Numbered from the stretch's first letter, positions 24,497 to 33,828 are shown. The stretch: 57,892 nucleotides of DNA from Faecalibacterium sp. UBA1360 (GCA_002306375.1 DBRU01000110.1:1-57892), one strand, 5' to 3'. Program-made: numbers and translations. The notes: generated by a model from the letters alone, not told the origin.

Positions 24497-24531
24497 GGCG
24501 GTCGTTCCTCCGTTTTTTCTTGGGATGACTT

Positions 24532-24579
24532 TAGTATACCGCATCGAAAGAGATGATTTTGTTGTCCTGACAACAAAAT
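24532..24579 (-). promoter_or_regulatory. Crp/Fnr-type palindrome in the activator position of the ferredoxin promoter
   Basis: A perfect inverted repeat ATTTTGTTGTC-CT-GACAACAAAAT spans 24556-24579 (11-bp arms). The -10 TATACT is at 24537-24532 on the minus strand. The hexamer 17 bp upstream (CAAAAT) is not a -35. The palindrome centre lies about 42 bp before the expected start site, the class II position of Crp/Fnr activators. The factor is unknown. Confidence 0.7.
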
Positions 24580-24622
24580 TGCGCGTCTTGCACAAAGAAA
24601 GCCCCGTCGATTATAAGACATC

Positions 24623-24687
24623 TTGCACAAAAATATCGCTGTTTCGTACAATGACGCTTACCCGAAGCCTGCGCTTGGTGGTATAAT
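24623..24687 (+). promoter_or_regulatory. Tandem promoters of the CarD gene
   Basis: P1 has TTGCAC (24623-24628), an 18-bp spacer and TACAAT (24647-24652). P2 has an extended -10 TGGTATAAT (TATAAT 24682-24687) without a clear -35. The 11-mer TCTTGCACAAA occurs at 24586-24596 and again at 24621-24631, the second copy overlapping the P1 -35. Confidence 0.55.
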
Positions 24688-24724
24688 CAAATGGAAAAGC
24701 AAACAAAGAAAGGCGGAAACGATT

Positions 24725-25234
24725 ATGTACAGCGTGGGCGATGTGGTAATCTACGGTATGCACGGCGTGTGCCGGGTAACGGCGGTGGGGCCGCTTGCGC
24801 TCAAAGCGGGCGGCAGCGCGCCCTATTATACGCTGCGGCCTTACTACCAGCCGGATCTGATCATTTACGCGCCTGCGGATAGCGAACAGGTCGTGGTGCG
24901 TCCGCCGGTCAGTGCCGGAGAAGCCGAGAAAATCATTGACGAGATGCCTGATATTCCGCAGTTGCGTATCGAAGACGAAAAAGCCAGAGAGGATACCTAC
25001 CGCCGTATTTTGCACGGATGCGATTGCCGGCAGCTTGCCGGCATGATCAAAGCTCTGTATGCCAGACAGACGATGCGAGCCCGTCAAGGGCGGCGGGCGA
25101 CCAGCGTTGACGGGCGCTATTTCCGTACGGCGGAAGAACAGCTGTACGGCGAGCTGGCCTATGTGCTTGGGATTCCCCGGGAAGACGCTCCGGCATATAT
25201 CCAGACCAGACTGGGGCAGACCGGAACTACCTGA
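24725..25234 (+). CDS. CarD-family transcriptional regulator
   Basis: 169 residues from ATG 24725, preceded by GAAAGGCGG. The N-terminal CarD/RID domain begins MYSVGDVVIYGMHGVCRVTAVG and continues to about residue 60 (YYTLRPYYQPDLIIYAP); it binds the RNA polymerase beta subunit. The alpha-helical C-terminal part (about 65-165) would contact DNA at the upstream edge of the -10. Monocistronic, with two candidate promoters. Confidence 0.92.
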   Translation: MYSVGDVVIYGMHGVCRVTAVGPLALKAGGSAPYYTLRPYYQPDLIIYAPADSEQVVVRPPVSAGEAEKIIDEMPDIPQLRIEDEKAREDTYRRILHGCDCRQLAGMIKALYARQTMRARQGRRATSVDGRYFRTAEEQLYGELAYVLGIPREDAPAYIQTRLGQTGTT

Positions 25235-25252
25235 ACGAGTCGGGCGGCCCTG

Positions 25253-25281
25253 TTGCGGGAAACTTCGGAACAGGATATACT
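25253..25281 (+). promoter_or_regulatory. Promoter of the P1 peptidase gene
   Basis: TTGCGG (25253-25258), 17-bp spacer, TATACT (25276-25281). Confidence 0.6.
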
Positions 25282-25335
25282 GTTGGTATACCGGCGGCTA
25301 TCGGGCCGCCCGAGAGGAAAAGGAGCGTGCCGTCC

Positions 25336-26319
25336 ATGTATTCCGATCATTTGCAGGAAATCCCCATTACAGAGATGAAAGGGCTTTGCATCGGCAATGC
25401 CCAGAATGTCGAGGCAGCCACCGGGTGTACGGTGCTGCTGTTTGGTTCGCAGGGCGCGCCTGCGGGGCTGGATGTGCGCGGCGGCGGCCCGGCTTCGCGG
25501 GAAAGCGAACTGCTCAACCCCTTGGCAGCGGCAGGGGTCATCCATGGAATCTTGCTTTCCGGCGGCAGCGCTTTTGGCCTGGATGCCGCGGGCGGCGTTC
25601 AGCAATATCTGGAAGAACGCGGCATTGGGTTTGACGTTGGCGTGACCAAGGTGCCCTTGGTCTGCCAGTCCTGTCTGTTCGATCTGATGGTGGGCGACGG
25701 ACGTGTGCGGCCAGACCGCGCCATGGGGTACGAAGCCTGCCGGGGGGCCGAATTGGGCAATTACCGGGACGGCAACTTCGGAGCGGGTACCGGCGCAACG
25801 GTGGGCAAGGCCCTGGGGGCGCCCTACTGCATGAAATCCGGCCTTGGCAGCTATGCGGTCCGCGTGGGCGCTTTGGAAGTGGGGGCCCTGGTGGCCGTCA
25901 ATGCCCTGGGGGATGTATATGACTGGCGCACCGGCGTCCGCGCGGCAGGCCTGCGTGGGGCGGACGGGCGGTTTGACGCCGAGGGGATGGACAGTGAGTC
26001 GGCACTTTTGCGCCGCACCGAGATCGTGGAAAACAAGTTTACCGGCAACACCACCCTGGGGGTCATCCTGACCAACGCGCGTTTTGGCAAGGCGCAGCTG
26101 TGCAAGATCGCAGGCATGGGGCACGACGGATATGCGCGGGCCATCCGGCCGGTGCACACCTCGGCGGACGGCGACAGCCTGTACGCAGTCAGTCTGGGCG
26201 ATGTGGCCGCCGACCAGGACGTGGTGGGGGCGCTGGCAGGGCGTGTGGTGGCCGAGGCCATCCTGCGCGCGGCCCGGGTCCGGGGCGCTTACGGCTTGCC
26301 CGGGGCGCTGGACCCTTAA
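25336..26319 (+). CDS. P1-family (DmpA-type) peptidase
   Basis: 327 residues from ATG 25336; AAAAGGAG stands 10 bp upstream, while GTG 25327 would be almost inside that ribosome site. The DmpA/S58 fold shows ILLSGGSAFGLDAAGGVQQYLEE and the autocleavage-region motif GNFGAGTGATVGK. The C-terminal half has NTTLGVILTNARFGKAQ and MGHDGYARAIRP. Family members are self-processing N-terminal nucleophile aminopeptidases or beta-aminopeptidases. Stands alone between its own promoter and terminator. Confidence 0.92.
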   Translation: MYSDHLQEIPITEMKGLCIGNAQNVEAATGCTVLLFGSQGAPAGLDVRGGGPASRESELLNPLAAAGVIHGILLSGGSAFGLDAAGGVQQYLEERGIGFDVGVTKVPLVCQSCLFDLMVGDGRVRPDRAMGYEACRGAELGNYRDGNFGAGTGATVGKALGAPYCMKSGLGSYAVRVGALEVGALVAVNALGDVYDWRTGVRAAGLRGADGRFDAEGMDSESALLRRTEIVENKFTGNTTLGVILTNARFGKAQLCKIAGMGHDGYARAIRPVHTSADGDSLYAVSLGDVAADQDVVGALAGRVVAEAILRAARVRGAYGLPGALDP

Positions 26320-26341
26320 CATAAAATTCCCTGCATTCCGA

Positions 26342-26377
26342 AAACGACCGCTCCGTTTGGGGCGGCCGTTTGTTTTT
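26342..26377 (+). terminator. Terminator of the P1 peptidase gene
   Basis: AAACGACCGCTCC pairs with GGGGCGGCCGTTT across GTTT, with one A-C mismatch and one wobble, followed by GTTTTTG. Confidence 0.8.
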
Positions 26378-26501
26378 GTGCGGGCGGACCATACTGTTGG
26401 ACAAACGTCCTGCGGTATACGCGCCCACGGTTCATAAAAATGTTACATGGCGCCCATCCCGAAACCGCGGCCGTACGTTATGCTGTGCGCGGCGCGCGGC
26501 A

Positions 26502-26530
26502 TTGCTTTTGCGGCGGGCAGGGTGTACAAT
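26502..26530 (+). promoter_or_regulatory. Promoter of the glutamate-cysteine ligase-like operon
   Basis: TTGCTT (26502-26507), 17-bp spacer, TACAAT (26525-26530). Confidence 0.6.
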
Positions 26531-26593
26531 AGCACATATATGCCGCCGCGGGGCCGAACGGAGTACCCGCGCCGTGGGAAACAGGAGGTCGTT

Positions 26594-27826
26594 TTGGCAA
26601 ACCTGAGAAAACAAAAGGACGCGTTGGTCGCTTATTTTAAGGCCGGATGCAAGCCGGAAGGTCAAATGCGGCTTGGGTTGGAAGTAGAACATTTTGTGAC
26701 GCATACGGACCAAAGCCCCGTGGATTTTGAAGAGATCGGCCGGGTGATGCAGGCGCTGCAGCAAAGCGAAGATGTGCCTGTGATGCAGGACGGGGTCTTT
26801 GTTGGATTTTATAATGACGCATATTCCGTCAGTCTGGAACCTGCCTGTCAATTGGAGGTCAGCATCTGGCCGCAGGACAACGTACCCCAACTGATGTCTG
26901 TTTACGAGCTTTTTTGCGAGCGGCTTCGCCGCGTTCTGGCCCCAATGGAAATGCGCGCCTACGCGCTGGGGTATCATCCGTCCCGGCGCGCCGCATCCCT
27001 GCCGCTGATCCCCAAAAAGCGCTACGAAGTCATGGATCGCTATTTTCAAAAGCGTGGCCATCACGGCGTCAATATGATGCGCGCCACCGCATCGACCCAG
27101 GTGTCGGTGGATTATTTTTCCGAGCAGGATTTTGTGCGCAAATACCGCGTGGCCTGCCTGATCACGCCGCTGCTGGCCCTTTTGACCGACAATGCGCCGA
27201 TCTATGAAGGCGAGGCCAACCACGCATACAGCGTGCGCACGAGTATCTGGAATGACGTGGACGCCGACCGCTGCGGCATTCCGCCGGTCTTGATGGACCC
27301 GGATTTTGGATTCGAAACCTATGCCGACTATGTACTGCAAAAGCCGTTGGTGGTATCCCGCCACGGTCAGCGCACCGAGGGTGTGGGCCGCAAATCCGCC
27401 TTTGAGGTCTACCCCTCGGCCATCAGCCGCGAGGAGATCGAGCACGTTTTGTCCATGTTCTTTTTTGACGTGCGGCTCAAAAACTATATTGAGATCCGTG
27501 TGGGCGACGCCATGCCCGCGGCCTTCATTGCCGGCTATGTCGAGATGCTGCGTGCGATCTTTTCCAGCCCGGCCGCCCAGGAGGGCGTTCTGCGCCATTA
27601 TGCGGACGCCACGGTGGAGGCCATCGAAGCCGCCAAGCTGGGTGTGTGCCGCAACGGTTACGGCGCCCAGGTCTACGGCCGGCGGGCCGAGGATGAGATC
27701 GCCTGGCTGCTGGCACAGGCCAAAAGCCGCATCCCCACCCCGGAAGGACGCCGCCGCCTGGAACCCCTGGTGGCGCTGGCCGCCCGCAAAACCACCATAC
27801 GGGAACTGAAATGCTATGAATTTTGA
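26594..27826 (+). CDS. Glutamate-cysteine ligase-like protein (GCS2 family)
   Basis: 410 residues from TTG 26594. AGGAGG lies 7 bp before it, and the only upstream in-frame starts precede or overlap the promoter. The GCS2 ATP-binding core begins RLGLEVEHFV near residue 35. TASTQVSVDYFSEQDFVRKY carries the metal/substrate region, with LLTDNAPIYEG and YIEIRVGDAMP further on. The family makes gamma-glutamyl-cysteine or related gamma-glutamyl amides. Overlaps by 11 bp an ATP-grasp gene of the glutathionylspermidine synthase family, so the two probably act in sequence. Confidence 0.82.
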   Translation: MANLRKQKDALVAYFKAGCKPEGQMRLGLEVEHFVTHTDQSPVDFEEIGRVMQALQQSEDVPVMQDGVFVGFYNDAYSVSLEPACQLEVSIWPQDNVPQLMSVYELFCERLRRVLAPMEMRAYALGYHPSRRAASLPLIPKKRYEVMDRYFQKRGHHGVNMMRATASTQVSVDYFSEQDFVRKYRVACLITPLLALLTDNAPIYEGEANHAYSVRTSIWNDVDADRCGIPPVLMDPDFGFETYADYVLQKPLVVSRHGQRTEGVGRKSAFEVYPSAISREEIEHVLSMFFFDVRLKNYIEIRVGDAMPAAFIAGYVEMLRAIFSSPAAQEGVLRHYADATVEAIEAAKLGVCRNGYGAQVYGRRAEDEIAWLLAQAKSRIPTPEGRRRLEPLVALAARKTTIRELKCYEF

Positions 27827-29147
27827 AACAAACAACGCTCTGCCGCTTTACGACGAGTATATGACCATGGCCCGGCAGGACCCCGACCTGCTTCGGGATT
27901 TTGAGGCCATCGTCGAATATATGAAACACTCCACCGCGATCCATCACGGGGAATATGTGCGGACCTGCTTTGCGCCCAAGCTGCTGACCGAAAGCCAGTT
28001 TGCCCGCATTGGGGCCGATATGCAGGTGCTGTACGGAATCTTTGCCAAAATGAGCGACGCTTATTTCGGTGACGAGTCCTATCGGGCTCTGTTCGGGTTT
28101 GATGCGCGCACCGAAGCGCTGATCCTGCACGCCAACCGCGTGCCCAGCGCGCTGCCCATGGCCCGCATCGACTTCTTTTACCATGAAGATACCGGCGAGT
28201 ATCGCTTCTGCGAGTTCAACACCGACGGCACCAGCGCCATGAACGAGGACCGGGAACTGCACAATGCCCAGCGTCTTTCCGGCGTGTACAGGGCCTTTAC
28301 TGCCGCCCACAAGACCCGTCAATGCGAATTGTTCGACAGTTGGGTGGATACGTTTTTAAACGTGTGGCACAAGGCCGGCGGGCAGGGGCTGCCCAACGTG
28401 GCTATTGTGGATTATATGGAGTGCGGTACCGTACAGGAATTTGAGATCTTCCGCCAGTATTTTGAACGGCGGGGCGTTCCGGCTGAAGTGTGCGATGTGC
28501 GCGCGCTGCGTTACGAAAACGGGGTGCTGTACGGCGCGCAGGGCCGCCGGGTGGACGCCATCTACCGCCGTGCGGTGACCAGCGACGTGCTGGCCCATTA
28601 CGACGAAAGCGCGGCCATGCTGGATGCGGCCCGGGATGGCGCCGTGCTGCTGGTAGGGGATTTCCATACCCAGCTTGTACACAACAAGCAGATCTTCCGC
28701 GTGATGCACCTGCCCGAGACTTTTGCGCTGCTGACGCCGGCAGAGCAACAATATATCCGGGACCATGTGCCTTATACGGTGGCCTATACGTCGGACCTGG
28801 CCGGTCAGGTGGCGGCGGAAAAGGACGCCTGGATCCTCAAGCCCTACGATTCCTATGGGTCACGGGGCGTCCATGCGGGGGTCGAATTTTCGGCTGCGGA
28901 CTGGCGCAGCGTGGTGGAAAAGACCCCGGCGCAGGGGTATCTGCTCCAGCGCTTTCACATGCCCTATGTCACCGAAAACTATGGTCTTGCCGGGCAGGAA
29001 TTCGGGCGCAACCGCTACTACAACCTGACGGGCATTTATACCTATGACGGTGTGGCGCAGGGGGTGTATTCCCGCGTATCGCTCACGCCGATCATTTCTT
29101 CCCAATACAGCGAAAAGACCATTCCGACCCTTATCGTGGACGACTGA
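27816..29147 (+). CDS. Glutathionylspermidine synthase-family ATP-grasp ligase
   Basis: 443 residues. The circularly permuted ATP-grasp fold of the GSP_synth family is suggested by ARIDFFYHEDTGEYRFCEFN, NTDGTSAMNEDREL, KDAWILKPYDSYGSRGVHAG and a final YYNLTGIYTYDG. There is no amidase domain such as E. coli Gss has. These ligases join a carboxylate to an amine with ATP. Translationally coupled to the preceding GCS2 protein. The natural guess is extension of a gamma-glutamyl product by an amino acid or amine; with a polyamine operon 5 kb away, an amine acceptor is possible but unproven. Confidence 0.8.
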   Translation: MNFETNNALPLYDEYMTMARQDPDLLRDFEAIVEYMKHSTAIHHGEYVRTCFAPKLLTESQFARIGADMQVLYGIFAKMSDAYFGDESYRALFGFDARTEALILHANRVPSALPMARIDFFYHEDTGEYRFCEFNTDGTSAMNEDRELHNAQRLSGVYRAFTAAHKTRQCELFDSWVDTFLNVWHKAGGQGLPNVAIVDYMECGTVQEFEIFRQYFERRGVPAEVCDVRALRYENGVLYGAQGRRVDAIYRRAVTSDVLAHYDESAAMLDAARDGAVLLVGDFHTQLVHNKQIFRVMHLPETFALLTPAEQQYIRDHVPYTVAYTSDLAGQVAAEKDAWILKPYDSYGSRGVHAGVEFSAADWRSVVEKTPAQGYLLQRFHMPYVTENYGLAGQEFGRNRYYNLTGIYTYDGVAQGVYSRVSLTPIISSQYSEKTIPTLIVDD

Positions 29148-29217
29148 TGAATGAGTGCGTCCCTTTTTGCCGATACTAAGCCGAAAAGGCCCGGTAACAG
29201 GGGAAAGGGGCGCGAAT

Positions 29218-29739
29218 ATGCGCGAATCTTCCTACCATGCGATCCTGACGGAGATGACGGTCCGTGCTTTGTGGGAAACGCAGAACGTCATCGACTGCAT
29301 CCCGGATGAATTGTGGGAAAAGCCGTTCGGCGGCGCACCGCTGTGGCAGCACGTATATCATACGCTGCATGCGCTGGATCAGTGGTTCATCAATCCGCGG
29401 GACCGGGACTATGTGGAGCCGCCCATCCATACGCCGCTTTTGCAGGACCTGGACATCTACCCGGCTTCGGTGTTGTCCCGCCGCCAGATCAACGACTATT
29501 TTCATACCATCAAGGCAAAGCTGTCCTTGTATTTGACGGCCTTGCATGATGAAGACCTGCTTCAGCGGCCCGAAGGCTGTGAGTGGACTCGCCTGACTTT
29601 GATCCTGGCCCAGTACCGTCATTTACACCTGCATGTTGGCACCCTGATGGGATTTATACAGGCGGCCACCGGGCTTTGCCCGCGGGTGCTGGACCTGGGT
29701 ACAGAGATCCCCCTCGGGCCCTACGACCCCTACCAGTGA
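29218..29739 (+). CDS. DinB-like four-helix protein
   Basis: 173 residues from ATG 29218 (AAAGGGG upstream). It fits the DinB/YfiT-like metal-binding four-helix bundle: a central His in WQHVYHTLHALDQWF and late histidines in LAQYRHLHLHVGTLMGF, where three would bind a divalent metal. Some family members are thiol-dependent transferases using bacillithiol or mycothiol, which is suggestive beside a gamma-glutamylcysteine ligase-like operon, but the function is not known. No terminator separates it from the preceding operon (70 bp). Confidence 0.75.
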   Translation: MRESSYHAILTEMTVRALWETQNVIDCIPDELWEKPFGGAPLWQHVYHTLHALDQWFINPRDRDYVEPPIHTPLLQDLDIYPASVLSRRQINDYFHTIKAKLSLYLTALHDEDLLQRPEGCEWTRLTLILAQYRHLHLHVGTLMGFIQAATGLCPRVLDLGTEIPLGPYDPYQ

Positions 29740-29754
29740 AAGAAGGACGTTTCC

Positions 29755-30204
29755 ATGAAAAAAATTCTGCCGACGATCGTTCTGGCCCTGCTGCTGTGCG
29801 CCTGCGTCGGGGGCGGGGGCAAAGCCGTGGTCTGGCAGGAAGTGCTGCCCCAAAGCGATGTCGAACTGTCGGTGTCGGGCTGCGAACTTGAAGCGGGGGA
29901 TACGCTGTACACCCCGCCGGACAGCGACGCCCCTGTCAGCGTGTTGTTGCTGCGGGCGGACGACATCGCCTTGCTGACGCTGGACGGGGACGCGGAAATG
30001 CAGATTGCTTTCGCATCTCCGAAAGAGGACGGATATGGTCTGTACACCAAGACCACGCCCATCGAAAAGGTGGATTATGTGCCCTTGACGGGTGAAGAAG
30101 GGCAGCAGCAATATCGGTTTGATACGGCCTACTGTTTTGTTGTGACAGTCACCACCGAAGCGGGAACGGATACGCTGATTCTGGACTGCCGCCGTGAAGT
30201 GTGA
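29755..30204 (+). CDS. Small lipoprotein, unknown function
   Basis: 149 residues with a lipoprotein signal MKKILPTIVLALLLCAC (lipobox LLCAC). The mature part is acidic and beta-rich, with a LLLRADDIALLTLDGDAEM stretch and a C-terminal ...TEAGTDTLILDCRREV. I recognise no family. It begins 15 bp after the DinB-like gene (ribosome site AAAGAAGGA) and ends at a terminator, so it is the last gene of that unit. Confidence 0.8.
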   Translation: MKKILPTIVLALLLCACVGGGGKAVVWQEVLPQSDVELSVSGCELEAGDTLYTPPDSDAPVSVLLLRADDIALLTLDGDAEMQIAFASPKEDGYGLYTKTTPIEKVDYVPLTGEEGQQQYRFDTAYCFVVTVTTEAGTDTLILDCRREV

Positions 30205-30218
30205 CGGCGCTGCCATAC

Positions 30219-30256
30219 AAAAATCGCCGACCGCAATCATGCGGCCGGCGATTTTT
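30219..30256. terminator. Bidirectional terminator
   Basis: AAAAATCGCCG (30219-30229) pairs with CGGCGATTTTT (30246-30256), and an inner CCGC/GCGG adds to the stem. It separates the lipoprotein gene from the convergent MscS gene. Confidence 0.9.
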
Positions 30257-30275
30257 GATATGGAAAGCAAAACAG

Positions 30276-31376
30276 TCAGGACTCGATCGAGGCGGCCGTC
30301 TCCAGATAGACACTTGTGGAAGGGAAGGCAAACTCGCACCCCAGGCGCTGCATCAGGTCCATGATCGCAAGGTTCAATCGGTTTTTCATGGCACGGAAAT
30401 CCGCCAGACCCAGGGCCGTCACATACATACGCACATCGATGTCGATGCTGGAAGCGCCGAACCCCGACACAACAATCTGCACCGTTTCGGCGCGGACATC
30501 GGAGTCCTGGCGGAGCAGTTCGGTCAGTTCGGCGCACAGGGCTTCGATGTTCTGACGGGGGGTGCTGTAAGTGACGCCGATGACAAAGCTCCACAGCCGG
30601 CTTTTGCGGTCGGTGACGTTTTGGATGTACTCGGCGCTGACTTTGGAGTTTTCCACCGTGATCAGGCAGTTGTCCGGCGTGCGCAGCTTGGTGGAGCGGA
30701 AGGAGATCTCTTCCACCGAGCCTTCAAAGCTGCCCAGCACGATGTAGTCGCCGATGCCGAAAGGCCGTTCCATCACCAGGGTGATGCCGGCGATCAGATT
30801 GGACAGGGTGGACTGGGCTGCCAGCGAGACTGCCAGGCCGGCCACCCCCGCGCCGGCCATCAGGCCGGCCACCGGCACGCCGAAGGTCTCCAGAATGGCC
30901 AGCACCGTAATGAGCATCACAAGCACACGGTAGATCTTTTCAAAAAATCGGGTCATGGTCTTGTTGCTTTCCAGATCCAGGCGGTTCTGGGCGCTGCGGA
31001 ACAACAGGCCGCACAGCGCTTCGCTTCGCCAAAATCCGAGACCGATCAAAGCGATGCTCACGGCGCCGAACACCGGCCATGCCAAAACGGCGGTCTGGCG
31101 CGGCGGGATGGGCAGCGGGCAAGCCAGCACGGCGAGAAAAATCAAAAACCAGCGCAACAGATGCACCAGCGGGATCGAAAAGCCGTCGAACAGGATGCGC
31201 AGCCATTGCGGCATAAACCGCTCGGTGCGTCCGCGCAGCCATATGATCAGCTTGTGGTAAAGCCTTGTGCCGAATACGGCCGCCAAAGCCAGCACGACGG
31301 TCAGCGCGGCACGCAGCACGACGCTGTTGTTGGAGGATACAAAGCCGAGAAAATCGGCCCAGAAATTTGCAAGCAT
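30276..31376 (-). CDS. MscS-family mechanosensitive channel
   Basis: 366 residues from ATG 31376 with AAAGGAG upstream. Four hydrophobic segments are followed by the Gly/Ala-rich pore helix VAGLMAGAGVAGLAVSLAAQ, with STLSNLIAGITLVMERPFGIGDYI after it. The soluble beta and alpha/beta domains (about 195-350) are typical: EEISFRSTKLRTPDNCLITVENS. It releases solutes on osmotic downshift. The extra two segments before the core make it a four-TM variant, longer than E. coli MscS (286 residues). Confidence 0.95.
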   Translation of the reverse strand: MLANFWADFLGFVSSNNSVVLRAALTVVLALAAVFGTRLYHKLIIWLRGRTERFMPQWLRILFDGFSIPLVHLLRWFLIFLAVLACPLPIPPRQTAVLAWPVFGAVSIALIGLGFWRSEALCGLLFRSAQNRLDLESNKTMTRFFEKIYRVLVMLITVLAILETFGVPVAGLMAGAGVAGLAVSLAAQSTLSNLIAGITLVMERPFGIGDYIVLGSFEGSVEEISFRSTKLRTPDNCLITVENSKVSAEYIQNVTDRKSRLWSFVIGVTYSTPRQNIEALCAELTELLRQDSDVRAETVQIVVSGFGASSIDIDVRMYVTALGLADFRAMKNRLNLAIMDLMQRLGCEFAFPSTSVYLETAASIES

Positions 31377-31414
31377 ACGAAACTCCTTTGCTTATGGCAG
31401 GGATATACAAGCCG

Positions 31415-31443
31415 ATTATACCACAGATGGTTGCAATTTGCAA
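31415..31443 (-). promoter_or_regulatory. Promoter of the MscS gene
   Basis: On the minus strand the -35 is TTGCAA (31443-31438), the spacer is 17 bp and the -10 is TATAAT (31420-31415). It overlaps the divergent ribU promoter: the two TTGCAA -35 boxes are one base apart. Confidence 0.7.
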
Positions 31444-31458
31444 AAACTGTGCTATACT
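31431..31458 (+). promoter_or_regulatory. Promoter of the FMN riboswitch-ribU unit
   Basis: -35 TTGCAA (31431-31436), 16-bp spacer, extended -10 TGTGCTATACT (TATACT 31453-31458). Confidence 0.7.
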
Positions 31459-31475
31459 GTTGTGCAGAAAGTCTG

Positions 31476-31590
31476 TTTCAGGGCGGGGTGAAATTCCCCA
31501 CCGGCGGTACAGCCCGCGACCGGCCGCTCATGCGGCCGCTGATTCGGTGAAATTCCGAAGCCGACGGTATAGTCCGGATGGAAGAAACGG
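31476..31590 (+). promoter_or_regulatory. FMN riboswitch (RFN element)
   Basis: The conserved RFN blocks are all present: AGGGCGGGGTGAAATTCCCC, ACCGGCGGT, AGCCCGCGA, GATTCGGTGAAATTCCGAAG, CCGACGGTATAGTCCGGATG and GAAGAA. The variable hairpin is CGGCCGC...GCGGCCG. Together with the terminator that follows, it should switch off ribU when FMN is plentiful. Confidence 0.97.
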
Positions 31591-31620
31591 AAGCTACGCT
31601 TGTTTTGCTTTGCTTTCCTG

Positions 31621-31657
31621 CGCCCTGCCATATTTTGATGGCAGGGCGTTTGTGTTT
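31621..31657 (+). terminator. Riboswitch-controlled terminator
   Basis: CGCCCTGCCAT (31621-31631) pairs perfectly with ATGGCAGGGCG (31638-31648), followed by TTTGTGTTT. It is the expression platform of the FMN riboswitch. Confidence 0.88.
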
Positions 31658-31738
31658 GCAGAAAGCGGCGCCTCCCGATCGGCTGTGGCAGGTCTTTCCC
31701 AATAAAATGCAGGCCGCAACGGCCGGGAGGTAATTTGT

Positions 31739-32335
31739 ATGCAAACCAAAAGCCACATTCGCGAGCTGACTGTGACCGCCATGCTTTCGGCGGTCGGATT
31801 TGTGCTGATGATGATCGATTTCAGCCTGCCGATGTTCATCCCGTATTTTGTCAAGATGGATATTTCCGAACTGCCGGCCTTGCTGGCCTCTTTCAGCCTG
31901 GGCCCCGTGTACGGTGTGGCCGTGTGCCTGGTCAAGAACATTCTGGCGGCTATCTTCCACGGCTCGACCGGCGGTATCGGTGAAGTGTGCAACTTCCTGC
32001 TCGGCGCGGCCTTTACGGCGACGGCCGGGTTGATCTACAAGCATCACAAGAGCCGCAAGACCGCGGCGCTGGGCGCGCTGGTGGGCGCGGTCGTCATGGC
32101 TCTGGTCAGCGTGCCGGTCAACTATTTTATTACCTACCCGGTGTATGCCCAGATGTTCGGGGGCATGGACTTGATCCTCGGCGCTTACCAGGAACTGAAC
32201 CCCAACGCCGACAGCCTTTTGTTTTGCCTGGTGATGTTCAACCTGCCGTTTACTTTTGCCAAGGGGCTTTTGGATGCGGTGCTGTGCTTCCTGATTTACA
32301 AGCCTCTTTCCCCGATCCTGCATGGCCGCCGCTGA
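31739..32335 (+). CDS. ribU: Riboflavin ECF transporter S component
   Basis: 198 residues, six hydrophobic segments. The N-terminal segment TVTAMLSAVGFVLMMIDFSLPMF and KMDISELPALLASFSLGPVYG match RibU. It binds riboflavin and uses a shared ECF energising module encoded elsewhere. The FMN riboswitch in its leader confirms the substrate. Start ATG 31739 with GGGAGG upstream. No clear terminator lies between it and the metK promoter. Confidence 0.96.
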   Translation: MQTKSHIRELTVTAMLSAVGFVLMMIDFSLPMFIPYFVKMDISELPALLASFSLGPVYGVAVCLVKNILAAIFHGSTGGIGEVCNFLLGAAFTATAGLIYKHHKSRKTAALGALVGAVVMALVSVPVNYFITYPVYAQMFGGMDLILGAYQELNPNADSLLFCLVMFNLPFTFAKGLLDAVLCFLIYKPLSPILHGRR

Positions 32336-32374
32336 ACTTTGTGCAAGGCTGACAAAAAATCTGTCGGATAATCG

Positions 32375-32403
32375 TTGACAATCCCCAAGCAATGTGCTAT
32401 GAT
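32375..32403 (+). promoter_or_regulatory. Promoter of metK
   Basis: Consensus TTGACA (32375-32380), 17-bp spacer, TATGAT (32398-32403) with extended TGTGC before it. Confidence 0.85.
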
Positions 32404-32428
32404 ACATTCAGACATCAGAATCAGGTGA

Positions 32429-32522
32429 CTTATCAAGAGTGGCTGAGGGAACAGGCCCAGTGAAGCCCGGCAACCTGCGCATGGCGTAAGGTGCCAAGTC
32501 CTGCGGGAAACCGAGAGATAAG
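32429..32522 (+). promoter_or_regulatory. SAM-I riboswitch (S box)
   Basis: The S-box core is intact: CTTATCAAGAG, then TGGCTGAGGGAACAGGCCC, AGTGAAGCCCGGCAACC, GGTGCCAAGTCCTGC and the closing GAGAGATAAG. SAM binding should favour the terminator just downstream. Confidence 0.97.
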
Positions 32523-32530
32523 CGTTTACG

Positions 32531-32567
32531 CGCGTTTTCCGCTGCCCTGCGGAAAACGCGCTTTTTT
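32531..32567 (+). terminator. SAM-riboswitch terminator
   Basis: CGCGTTTTCCGC (32531-32542) pairs perfectly with GCGGAAAACGCG (32549-32560), followed by C and six T. It is the off-state platform for metK. Confidence 0.93.
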
Positions 32568-32651
32568 CGACCCCTGGCGCGGGGGTCGGGGTTTTCGTCA
32601 GGTTGCCGTTCTGACCCGCAATTTTCTCTCTCATCAAGGAGGCAACAAACC

Positions 32652-33803
<1,152 letters not shown>

Positions 33804-33828
33804 AGGGGGAAAAACCAAATCTGCATTC

